A stretch of 64,000 nt of DNA from Levilactobacillus andaensis. GTDB lineage: Bacteria; Bacillota; Bacilli; Lactobacillales; Lactobacillaceae. The DNA lies in the NCBI RefSeq assembly GCF_016861695.1, contig NZ_BOLP01000004.1, positions 310,001 to 374,000 of the forward strand, given 5' to 3'. Below, piece by piece: positions 35,759 to 43,679 of the stretch; position 1 is the stretch's first letter, and every line of letters begins with the position of its first letter. Under the pieces are notes generated by a model. It was not told the origin of the DNA, made no database searches, and was given only the letters and a program-made list of their open reading frames with translations. The position numbers were made by a program, and so were the translations under genes.

Positions 35759-36208
35759 TCATATTGACTTTCTCCTTATCCATATGAGAACTAGCGTTGT
35801 GAATAGTACTAGCGGTGCCCCAATCATCTCTAACGCCAACAGATAGGCCCGAATCGTCATATTTTCATTTGGATTATCGTACATTGGCAAAATTAAGGTA
35901 CCTGTAAAATGAGGTGGCTTAGTTTTAGATGAGTGTGTAAGTGATTGCGGTCGACTGTTGTTCTTGAAAGTGCCCCTAAGCTTCGCAAACAGGATATTTT
36001 CAACCGGTAACAACAGATAGCACATCAGGAAATACCACGAGAACAAGTCCCAGTTAAAGATAAAGTGTCCGAAAATAAACCGGCAATTTACGATAATCAG
36101 CAGCACGAAAATTAGTAGTCCCTGGATATATGACACAAGGTAATTCACTGGGTTACTAAACTTCCCGTCCACCTGCATTTTTATGGATAGCACCTTACGT
36201 ATCTTCAT
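35759..36208 (-). CDS. Small multi-pass membrane protein of unknown function
   Basis: A 149-residue protein with about four membrane segments: YLVSYIQGLLIFVLLIIVNC, WYFLMCYLLLPVENILF, and one or two near the C-terminus (LLALEMIGAPLVLFTTLVLI). The middle loop is polar. I do not recognise the family. The ATG at 36208 was chosen because a run of six G plus AG lies just upstream. The codon use is richer in A and T than in the neighbours, so it may be a more recent acquisition. Confidence 0.6.
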   Translation of the reverse strand: MKIRKVLSIKMQVDGKFSNPVNYLVSYIQGLLIFVLLIIVNCRFIFGHFIFNWDLFSWYFLMCYLLLPVENILFAKLRGTFKNNSRPQSLTHSSKTKPPHFTGTLILPMYDNPNENMTIRAYLLALEMIGAPLVLFTTLVLIWIRRKSI

Positions 36209-36404
36209 TGCGCTCCCCCCCATTGTTGCAATGATTATACGCAGAGGTTAAACAACTTCAATTGTGATTCGCTTCTGACATTGTTGTTTGTTCTGTCGCC
36301 GTTTTAAGTAAGTTTTTGTTCTGGCGAAAATATTTTTAGTCCGATGTAAAGAAAGCATTCGTCGTTATTTTAGCCACCCCAGCTAAACAACAATGGTCCC
36401 CATC

Positions 36405-36438
36405 AAAAAAGCGTGACAGTTCACTCACCATCACGCTG
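36405..36438 (-). terminator. Intrinsic terminator after the hydroxyacid dehydrogenase gene
   Basis: AGCGTGA (36411-36417) and TCACGCT (36432-36438) pair; TTTTTT follows on the minus strand. Confidence 0.75.
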
Positions 36439-36445
36439 CCTATCC

Positions 36446-37312
36446 TTATTTTTGTTCGTAAGTCTTGATCAGCCCTTGCGTCCCGTCGTCGCCCAAGCCA
36501 AAGTCATCGACCATGGCTTCATACAGCAGCTTGGCCTGCTTGGTCGCTGGCAAGTCGAGGTCCATTTTGTCGGCCTCCTGTAAGGCGATCCGGAGGTCCT
36601 TTAAGAAGTGCTTGGCAAAGAAACCGGGCGTGTAGTCGCCCTTCAAAATCCGGGGGACATAGTTGTCCATGCTCCAGTTGTCGGCACCACCACTACTTAA
36701 CGTTGCCAACACCTGTGGCAAGTCCAGCTTGGCCGCCTTAGCGTAGACCAGCATTTCCGTCAAACCGGTCATGGTCCCGGCAATCATGATCTGGTTAGCC
36801 ATCTTGGTATGCTGACCCTTACCGGCATCCCCAAAGTAAGCCACGCGTTGGCCCAACTGCTGGAAGACTGACAGCAACTGGTCGTAAGCGGCCTTGTCAC
36901 CACCGACCATCACGGTCAGCGTGGCGTTCTTGGCTCCCACGTCGCCACCAGATACCGGAGCGTCCAACGCCTGAACGTTGTGGTCGTGCGCAAGTTGGGT
37001 TAATTTGACCGCCAGCGAGGGGGTGCTGGTCGTCATGTCGACCACGATGTTCCCCGGCTTAATCCCAGCAAAGATGCCATGCTCTCCCGTGTACACTTCC
37101 TCCACGTCGCTTGGATAGCCGACCATGGTCATGACTACGTCCGCCTGTTCCGCAACGGCTTGCGGTGTGTCCGCCCAAGTCGCCCCGGCGGCCAACACGG
37201 TCTGTGCGTGAGCCTTGGTGCGGTTATAAACGACCACCTTTTGCCCAGCCTTCAACAGGTTGGTGACAATTCCAGTTCCCATGACGCCGGTTCCAATAAA
37301 TCCAATTTGCAT
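36446..37312 (-). CDS. NAD(P)-dependent beta-hydroxyacid dehydrogenase
   Basis: A 288-residue oxidoreductase of the 3-hydroxyisobutyrate dehydrogenase family. The cofactor loop is GFIGTGVMGTGI, followed by VVYNRTKAHA, where the Asn-Arg-Thr after the second strand favours NADP. The substrate loop is DAPVSGGDVGA and the catalytic Lys is in GKGQHTKMANQ. Family members act on 3-hydroxyisobutyrate, tartronate semialdehyde or 6-phosphogluconate-like acids; the substrate here is open. ATG 37312 has GGGAGG upstream. Confidence 0.88.
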   Translation of the reverse strand: MQIGFIGTGVMGTGIVTNLLKAGQKVVVYNRTKAHAQTVLAAGATWADTPQAVAEQADVVMTMVGYPSDVEEVYTGEHGIFAGIKPGNIVVDMTTSTPSLAVKLTQLAHDHNVQALDAPVSGGDVGAKNATLTVMVGGDKAAYDQLLSVFQQLGQRVAYFGDAGKGQHTKMANQIMIAGTMTGLTEMLVYAKAAKLDLPQVLATLSSGGADNWSMDNYVPRILKGDYTPGFFAKHFLKDLRIALQEADKMDLDLPATKQAKLLYEAMVDDFGLGDDGTQGLIKTYEQK

Positions 37313-37447
37313 CAGCAAAACCTCCCATTACTCATTACGGTTATCATAGCACGACCACCTGGCGGACCGCACGTTATGCGGTTGGCGTGGTGCGTTTTAT
37401 TTGTGCGTGGCAAAAAGGGATGGCCCTTGATTGGTCATCCCCAAATA

Positions 37448-38239
37448 TTATGATTCAGTTGATTTAGAAGTCTTCTTAACGCTCGTCTTACTCGTCACTT
37501 GTCCCCGCCGACGCTTGCGAATGACGTGGATGATCAGCGTCAAAATAATCGCGCCCACCACGACGACACCAAATAGTGTTGCCGGAATCTCGATGTCGAT
37601 GGCTGGAATCGAGATGAACAATTTCACCGCGATCAGCCCAATCAAGATATACGCCATGGGTTCCAGCTCCGGAATGCGTTGCATCAGTTTCATGATGACC
37701 TCGGCCACACCCCGCATTGCGAGAATCCCAATCAATCCCCCAATCAGGACGATGACCGGATTGCTGGAAATTGCCAGCGATGCCAAAACGGAGTCGACGG
37801 AGAAGATGATGTCCATCATTTCAATCTGCATCACCACGGACCAGAAGAGTGGCAAGAGTCGTTTCTTCTTGTCGCTCACCAGTTTCCGCGTGTGCTTGAC
37901 CCGTGTCTTCGTGAAGAATTGCAGGACCAGGTAGGCCAGGTAGAGTGCCCCAATAACCTTGATCTCCCAGAAATGAATCAGGTAGGTCCCGAGTCCAATG
38001 ATGATGAAGCGGAAAATGTACGCGCCCCAGATTCCATAGAACAGCGACTTTTCTCGTTCCTTTTGGGAGGGTAGCGACTGTGTCTGAGCGGCCAAAACGA
38101 CGGCGTTATCGACGGACAAGAGACATTCGATCATGACCAGTGAAAAAATAATCAACCAGTCATTACCCGAAGAAATCACCGTTTCCCAGTTGTGTAAGTC
38201 AAAGAATGGCCCATATAGCTGGCCAAGAAAATGTAACAA
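37448..38239 (-). CDS. TerC family membrane protein (probable metal exporter)
   Basis: A 263-residue protein with seven or so membrane segments. The TerC signatures are ECLLSVDNAVVLA and MDIIFSVDSVLA, each with acidic residues in the membrane that are thought to bind metal. Firmicute TerC relatives export manganese to load secreted enzymes. The C-terminus is Lys/Thr/Ser-rich. The start appears to be TTG 38239. I looked for a manganese riboswitch upstream and did not find one. Confidence 0.88.
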   Translation of the reverse strand: MLHFLGQLYGPFFDLHNWETVISSGNDWLIIFSLVMIECLLSVDNAVVLAAQTQSLPSQKEREKSLFYGIWGAYIFRFIIIGLGTYLIHFWEIKVIGALYLAYLVLQFFTKTRVKHTRKLVSDKKKRLLPLFWSVVMQIEMMDIIFSVDSVLASLAISSNPVIVLIGGLIGILAMRGVAEVIMKLMQRIPELEPMAYILIGLIAVKLFISIPAIDIEIPATLFGVVVVGAIILTLIIHVIRKRRRGQVTSKTSVKKTSKSTES

Positions 38240-38471
38240 CGCTTACTTCAGCTCCTCAGTATAAGAAAATTTATTTTCGGTTAGTTTACCATACCAACGG
38301 CAAACTTACGACCCATTTATTTAGTATAGCGCACAACCATTCAAAAGGTTAGTTAGCTGAGTTCGTCATTTTATAATATAAGTTATTAGAAATGTTACCG
38401 AATCGCTACATCTCTGTTACCTCGATGCAACCAAAGCGCGTTAAGATTGGGGGTAATTTAAGGGGAAATGG

Positions 38472-39794
38472 ATGATTATTGTGAAAAAACTTTTGTTACT
38501 TCTAGGAACAGTTTTGTTGGTCGGCAGTTTCTTCCCTGCACACCCCGCGTATGCCCGCAGCTACTCGACCATTACCAGTACCAAGAAGACCGATTATAAT
38601 GCTCGTTTTGTGAACCAGAGCACCCGTAACGATGGCATTTACTACTACGCGCCGTACTACACACAACGCTCTGCCAAGACGCGCGATGCCAGCGGTAAGA
38701 ACTGGCAACACCGGTTTGTCCGGGTCAGTCAGACGGCCAAGTTGTCCGATGGCTCGACCTACGTGAAGTTCTCCTGGTATGGGAAAACGATTGGCTGGGT
38801 CAATCAAAATGCCCTGCAAACCTTTACCCGTTCACAAAACGCCGCGGTACTCTTACAAAACGCCCATTTCCAAGGACGCGCGATGATTTTCAACAGCTAT
38901 GCGACCGGTGCTAGCCTAGTCAACGTTGGCTACGCGAATGCTAGTAACAAAACGGCCAACGACGCCAGTACTCTCTTTCCAATTGCCTCGCTGCAAAAGG
39001 TCATGACGGGGGCCATCATCGAACAACTCGCCGCCAACAACAAACTGTCCTTGACCGACAAGCTCAGCAAGTATTACCCAAGCGTCAAGAACAGTAGTAA
39101 CATCACCATCCGCCAACTCCTGAATCATCGCTCCGGGATCGACATGGGGGAAACCACCCCAACGTCCCTGTTGACGACGCAAGCCTCCGAAATAAATTAC
39201 ACGCTAAGTCAATTATCCGTTAGCGGCAATCAATCCTTTGACTACACCAACGCCAACTACACGTTACTAGCCGGTATCGCGTCGAAGGTTACCGGTCAAA
39301 CGTACGACCAGTTGGTCCAGTCGCGGATCATTCAACCACTCAAGCTGAACAACACTTACAGTTGGAACAATTTACCCGCCGGTCAGACCGTGGCTAACGG
39401 CTATAGTTACACCAACGGTCAGGACTACACTGCCGATGGTGTTTCACAAAACCTGATGTCTTCTCTGCTTGGAGCCGGCAACTACTACTCCACCCCAGAA
39501 GACTACTACACGATTCAAAAGGGCCTGCGTAATGGCAAAATCTTAACCAAGACGCAGTACTACGACCTCAGCAACGACTACAAGTTAAACTACGCCGGTG
39601 GCCTCTACCATGAATCTGGCAACATGAAGCGGGTTCGTGGCGGCTTAACCGGTGCCGGCTATCAAACGGTGCTGTACGGATCTGAGGGCAACAAGTCCGG
39701 TGTGATTCTCTTTGCCAACCAAAGTCCCACCAAGTCACTGAACACGTTGGCCAAGACTCTGTATCAATTGGCAATCAACTACAATGAGAACTAA
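38472..39794 (+). CDS. Secreted serine hydrolase (class C beta-lactamase/D,D-peptidase type) with SH3-like domain
   Basis: A 440-residue exported protein. The signal peptide is LLLLLGTVLLVGSFFPAHPAYA. Residues about 40-120 form an SH3-like or GW-type wall-binding module (YYYAPYYTQ, FSWYGKTIGWV). The serine hydrolase domain has the nucleophile motif SLQK (Ser about residue 172) and the YxN motif as YTN in DYTNANY; RGGLTGAG stands where the KTG box is usual. It probably acts on peptidoglycan stem peptides or teichoic acid esters. Confidence 0.85.
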   Translation: MIIVKKLLLLLGTVLLVGSFFPAHPAYARSYSTITSTKKTDYNARFVNQSTRNDGIYYYAPYYTQRSAKTRDASGKNWQHRFVRVSQTAKLSDGSTYVKFSWYGKTIGWVNQNALQTFTRSQNAAVLLQNAHFQGRAMIFNSYATGASLVNVGYANASNKTANDASTLFPIASLQKVMTGAIIEQLAANNKLSLTDKLSKYYPSVKNSSNITIRQLLNHRSGIDMGETTPTSLLTTQASEINYTLSQLSVSGNQSFDYTNANYTLLAGIASKVTGQTYDQLVQSRIIQPLKLNNTYSWNNLPAGQTVANGYSYTNGQDYTADGVSQNLMSSLLGAGNYYSTPEDYYTIQKGLRNGKILTKTQYYDLSNDYKLNYAGGLYHESGNMKRVRGGLTGAGYQTVLYGSEGNKSGVILFANQSPTKSLNTLAKTLYQLAINYNEN

Positions 39795-39810
39795 AGAGTT
39801 ACGTGTTTAA

Positions 39811-39835
39811 TTGCCGCGCTCCGGCTCTGACTCGT
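39811..39835 (-). repeat. Module A minimal remnant
   Basis: GCCGCGCTCCGGCTCTGACTC is what remains when A is deleted from its first to its last CGGCT. It mirrors the A part of the composite at 591-750. Confidence 0.45.
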
Positions 39836-39961
39836 TTTTACATGAGGAAGTGCTGAGGGATAGAACCGCCTAGTTGACTAACGTAGCTGGTGTACTAATC
39901 GGTTACTGTTGGGCTAAATATTCTACCAGCTAAGAACGTCTCTCAATTTCGATGATCACTA

Positions 39962-40011
39962 AAGAACCCCCATCCAATCGCTATACAACTGGATGGGGGT
40001 TCTCTTTTTTT
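39962..40011 (+). terminator. Intrinsic terminator of the serine hydrolase gene
   Basis: AGAACCCCCATCCA (39963-39976) and TGGATGGGGGTTCT (39990-40003) pair perfectly; a long T run follows. Confidence 0.9.
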
Positions 40012-40060
40012 CATAGTTTACTGATCACACTGGAACCAAGAACAGTCATGACACGACCAC

Positions 40061-40098
40061 CATCTTAGCCGCAGGCGGAATCCCGGGCAGCCGGAGGC
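40061..40098 (+). repeat. Module A end fragment
   Basis: GCCGCAGGCGGAATCCCGGG followed by CAGCCGGAGGCG matches the right end of A. The rest is missing. Confidence 0.55.
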
Positions 40099-40116
40099 GA
40101 ATACCACTAATGTAGC

Positions 40117-40737
40117 CTAAGTATCATATTGGTTCAGATTGTAGGTAGCGATGAGATTGGTCAGCTTCTTCGCGTACTTCGGATCCGTGGCGTAGCCGTT
40201 GTTCTGTAACAACTTGGCCGCCACCGTATAATCCGTGACCGTTTGCTTGAAGTAGCTCCGCTTTAACAATGCATCGTGGTCCAAAATGGCCGCCGTTAAG
40301 TTAGGGTAGTCTCTGAAGTTAGCGTTGATGGTAATCTTCTTGCCATTCACGTACTCGTTGGTGGGGAAGGTCTTGGACTGGCCTTCATAGCTTCCTTTCA
40401 CACCAAAAGGATTGTTGGCCTGCAAAAAGAGTGCCGAGGTCCCCCAACTCGACTCCAGGATGGCCTGAGCAATCACAATGCTGGGCAGGACCTGACCATT
40501 TTGGCGGTAGACCCGCACGGCTGGCTTGGCCATCTTGGTGATAAATTTCTGCTGGGCCGCGGTCTCTCCCGACGAAGATTCACTCGTCGTCTGATTGATC
40601 CGGGCCGATTGAATTTCTGTTTTAATTTTTCCACGAATTAATAAACCGCCGCCCAAGACCAGCAGGACCAAGACAAAGATCCAGGTGGCCGTGGCGGGGT
40701 GACTGTTTCGCTTGCGTGAGCGCCGACGCTTTGGCAA
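40117..40737 (-). CDS. Membrane-anchored glucosaminidase (peptidoglycan hydrolase)
   Basis: A 206-residue protein. A basic N-terminus (MPKRRRSRKRN) is followed by a membrane anchor (WIFVLVLLVLGGGLLI) and a Ser/Thr linker. The glucosaminidase domain spans about residues 60-205: the catalytic Glu is in AILESSWGTS, then NNPFGVKGSY, FRDYPNLTAAILDHDALL and GYATDPKYAKKL. It cuts the glycan strand of peptidoglycan. No cell wall binding repeat is attached. It stands alone on its strand. Confidence 0.9.
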   Translation of the reverse strand: MPKRRRSRKRNSHPATATWIFVLVLLVLGGGLLIRGKIKTEIQSARINQTTSESSSGETAAQQKFITKMAKPAVRVYRQNGQVLPSIVIAQAILESSWGTSALFLQANNPFGVKGSYEGQSKTFPTNEYVNGKKITINANFRDYPNLTAAILDHDALLKRSYFKQTVTDYTVAAKLLQNNGYATDPKYAKKLTNLIATYNLNQYDT

Positions 40738-40939
40738 CCCGATCCCTCCTATTTCGGTTATAATTAATTTAATGACCGCTCGTAGTCACGGCGGCTAGTT
40801 CAGCCCCATTTGGACCAAACCATGTCGTCGCCAAACTTCAAACTTAGCGGTTCTCATTAATTATAATCAGAATGAACTAAGAAGTAACTTAAATTGTAAA
40901 GTCTCAAGAAAACTTAACCTTTAGGAAGGGGGTGTCAAA

Positions 40940-41926
40940 ATGTTACTCACTGCCAGTTTGTTCATAATTTGTTTAATTGCCTTACTAACGTTTTGGCAAC
41001 CTCAGGGACTCTTCAGCGCCAGTGCAACCTGTGTAGCAACTGGTAGTTTGTGGCTACTCGCCCACTGGTCAACACAGCCGTGGGCGCACTTTTTAGCCGA
41101 TGGCCTGGGCGTCATCATTCTGCTCATAGCCTTCAGTGGCTTCTTCACCCTATTTTTAACTATCGGTGCGCCCAAGTTGGTCGTGCGTAAACAGGAGCGC
41201 TTGGGCGGTTGGCTAGTCGCCGGTATCTGGGTGTGGCTGGCGCTTTGTGGGGGCTGGTTTTTCGCCGTCACCCATGGTCAGTTCAGTGAAACCCTCTGGC
41301 CGTGGCTAACGTTCATCCCCCTCTTCAGCGCTTACCTGGCCATTCTCTATGGGGCCAGCCTGATTGGCCTGTTGCGGACCACCCTGTTTCACGCCCGGCA
41401 CGCCGACACCCTAGTCGTCCTCGGCGCTGGCCTGCTAAATGGTGATCAAGTCGGCCGGATTCTCGCCGCGCGCCTCGATACTGCCTTGCAGGTCGCTCGC
41501 CGGCAAAAATCCCCCGTCACCATCATCGTTTCCGGTGGTCAGGGCCCCGATGAGACCATGAGTGAAGCCACCGCCATGGCCGCTTACCTAGTGGCTCACG
41601 ATTTCCCTGCCGAACGGATCATCCAAGAAGACCAGTCGCAAAACACGCGGGCCAACCTCATCAACAGTCAACGCCTCTGGGGACAACTGCCGCAACAGGG
41701 CGGTCGCGTCGCCCTCATTACCAACAGCTACCACCTGTTCCGGGCCCGGAATCTCGCTGCGGCATTGCACATCCGCGTCGGCGGCATCCCCGCCCCCACG
41801 CGATGGTCCTACTTTCCTGTTGCGTGGGCGCGTGAGTTTCTAGCCATCATCGTCATGCACCCGAATCTACACCGGGGTGTACTGATTGGCCTGATCACCG
41901 CCAACTTGCTCGGCCTGTTGATTTAA
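40940..41926 (+). CDS. YdcF/ElyC family (DUF218) membrane protein
   Basis: A 328-residue protein. The N-terminal half has about five membrane segments; the DUF218 domain starts near residue 150 with DTLVVLGAGLLNG. Motifs VSGGQGPDETMSEATAM, EDQSQNTRANLINS and VALITNSYHLFRA are all intact. The C-terminus has one or two more membrane segments. Relatives such as ElyC act in envelope polysaccharide metabolism; the reaction is not known. Its 3' end overlaps the convergent gene by 60 bases. Confidence 0.87.
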   Translation: MLLTASLFIICLIALLTFWQPQGLFSASATCVATGSLWLLAHWSTQPWAHFLADGLGVIILLIAFSGFFTLFLTIGAPKLVVRKQERLGGWLVAGIWVWLALCGGWFFAVTHGQFSETLWPWLTFIPLFSAYLAILYGASLIGLLRTTLFHARHADTLVVLGAGLLNGDQVGRILAARLDTALQVARRQKSPVTIIVSGGQGPDETMSEATAMAAYLVAHDFPAERIIQEDQSQNTRANLINSQRLWGQLPQQGGRVALITNSYHLFRARNLAAALHIRVGGIPAPTRWSYFPVAWAREFLAIIVMHPNLHRGVLIGLITANLLGLLI

Positions 41927-42895
41927 AGACGTGACGGTCAGGTGATTGGCGACCGGATAAAATTTCGGTTCCGTCCAGGCCAACATGTCCGGCGTTAATT
42001 TTAACTGCACCACATCCAACCGGTCATACGGCTGGAAATAATAGGTCAACGACTCACAAGCGGTCGCCGCCCGGTAAACGGAATACGTTGGCCGGTACTG
42101 GCTACTCCGTGGCACGGTGACCGTGTTCAGGAGATGCCAAGCGCTGATGATGCCCGCTTCTTCGTCGGCTGGCAGGTCCGCACGTTCCTTGTAATAGGCG
42201 GCGCGGACGAAGCGACCACCCGGGGTAAACGACCCACTCGGCACTGGCTTGCCCGAGAAGCGCCCGGTAGATACGCGGGTGGCATTCACGGGTAGCGTTC
42301 CAGCCTTAAAGTCGTCGGTGTAATTCACGTACTGGCCTAACCGTTGAAGCTGAAGTTCAAAGTCCTTACTGTTGGTGACCACGCCCAGCGGATTTTCGCG
42401 CACCTTCATTGGAAAATGGGTGGGTTCGATCACCACCGTGCGGCCGGTCCGGTCGACCACGGCAAAGTGAAGTTCGGAATCGCCAATGTTATTCACAGCC
42501 AATTTACCACTCATCAGCTGAATCTCGTCGATGTGGGCTTCAATGTCGGCCACCGAGGCGTAATGCCCCAGCAGATAAAAGGAAAATTCGTAGGGCGCCA
42601 AGTGGACCTGTCCCGGCGTTGGCTGGTCGACCAGGTGGGAGCCGTTGGCAAAGGTCAGCTTCTGGACGCTGAGGCCCATCTCGTTCACGCCATCCGAGAC
42701 ATCGATCTCGTGGTCGTGTGGCCCCCCGCCGCCAATCATGGCGTAACGGTTCACGTGGCGACCGTTATCGTAGACGCTCTCCCACTCGTAGCCGCGGGGA
42801 ACGAACAACGGCTGGACGTACAGCGCGTGCCAGTCCATGGTTCGCGCCAAGATGTGCGTGCCATCCTTGGCAATCTGTAAAATACTCGTACACAT
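41867..42895 (-). CDS. Choloylglycine hydrolase/penicillin acylase family Ntn-hydrolase
   Basis: A 342-residue enzyme that cuts linear amide C-N bonds. I chose the ATG at 42895 because it gives Met-Cys-Thr-Ser, where Cys2 becomes the nucleophile after Met removal, and AAGGAGG lies 9 bases upstream. ARTMDWH holds the conserved Arg and Asp, and GVVTNSKDFELQL holds the conserved Asn. Bile salt hydrolases usually have GRNFDY there, so a penicillin V acylase-like or acyl-homoserine-type substrate is as likely as bile salts. The last 20 codons overlap the convergent gene. Confidence 0.85.
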   Translation of the reverse strand: MCTSILQIAKDGTHILARTMDWHALYVQPLFVPRGYEWESVYDNGRHVNRYAMIGGGGPHDHEIDVSDGVNEMGLSVQKLTFANGSHLVDQPTPGQVHLAPYEFSFYLLGHYASVADIEAHIDEIQLMSGKLAVNNIGDSELHFAVVDRTGRTVVIEPTHFPMKVRENPLGVVTNSKDFELQLQRLGQYVNYTDDFKAGTLPVNATRVSTGRFSGKPVPSGSFTPGGRFVRAAYYKERADLPADEEAGIISAWHLLNTVTVPRSSQYRPTYSVYRAATACESLTYYFQPYDRLDVVQLKLTPDMLAWTEPKFYPVANHLTVTSLNQQAEQVGGDQANQYTPV

Positions 42896-43182
42896 GAGAT
42901 GCATCCTCCTTGTCACCTTTGATTATTAATAAGTTAATTTAGTTTACGCGAAAATGGCGCTAACGGCAACGATAACGAGTTGGTGGTCAATGGCGAGATT
43001 GGCCCGTTTCTCCTGCAATGACGGGGCTGAAGACTCATCATGGCCGTCCGGCTGACATGCACCGTACTATAATTATTTTAATTTTGCTAGGCACTATCAT
43101 CTTGCATCCTCCAGCAAAAAACAATGGCCTACCTTGACCCGCCTAACCTCATTACCATTGATCCCCACGACCATTTCACACC

Positions 43183-43226
43183 AAAAGAGGCAAGCCAAGT
43201 TCAAATACTCGGCCTGCCTCTTCTTT
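43183..43226 (-). terminator. Intrinsic terminator after the small protein gene
   Basis: AAGAGGCAGGCCGAG pairs with CTTGGCTTGCCTCTTTT on the minus strand. The gap 42896-43182 shows no gene that I can support. Confidence 0.8.
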
Positions 43227-43238
43227 AGTTACACAATT

Positions 43239-43478
43239 CTACCGCTGATTCTTCCCCGCAGCATCCGTCAAGAATGCTTGGAAGCGCCGATCAATCTCTT
43301 TTTGCTTCGGCACTGCCGCCAGTGTTTCTGGGACGTTCGCCGTGATCTGTAAGTAAGCAAACATAACTTGGCTGGGGTCTAGTCCGGCCGCCGTTGCTAG
43401 CTTCGTCGCAAACGGATAACGTTGGTCCGTCAGCATGGCTGCGAATGGACTTTGGTAGGGTTGATGATGCTTGGCCAT
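43239..43478 (-). CDS. Small conserved-looking protein of unknown function
   Basis: A 79-residue soluble protein, MAKHHQPYQSPFAAMLTD..., with no membrane segment. It seems all helical, with the block ATAAGLDPSQVMFAYLQI. It has a good ribosome binding site (GAGAGGAG) and its own terminator, so it is probably a real gene. I do not recognise the family. Confidence 0.65.
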   Translation of the reverse strand: MAKHHQPYQSPFAAMLTDQRYPFATKLATAAGLDPSQVMFAYLQITANVPETLAAVPKQKEIDRRFQAFLTDAAGKNQR

Positions 43479-43679
43479 AAAATCACTCCTCTCAGTTGTC
43501 TAATACAAGTATTTCTACTTTACCAGTTTCGTTTGCTAAGGCAACTAAAGAGATTCTTAAACTTTCTTAAATCGGTCGGAAATCCGCACCAAACCTAGCT
43601 GTTATGGTAAAATTAAGCATGGATTACACCCTGCTTGCACGGCGGGAAATTGATTACAGAGAGAGGACTCAGATTACAT

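Noticed and set aside
38240-38400. Manganese (yybP-ykoY) riboswitch upstream of the TerC gene
   Set aside because: Expected because of the gene family, but the conserved loops of that riboswitch are not there.
41867-42895. Calling the Ntn-hydrolase a bile salt hydrolase
   Set aside because: The nucleophile is right, but the block after it (ARTMDWH) differs from the usual bile salt hydrolase GRNFDY. Only the family is claimed.
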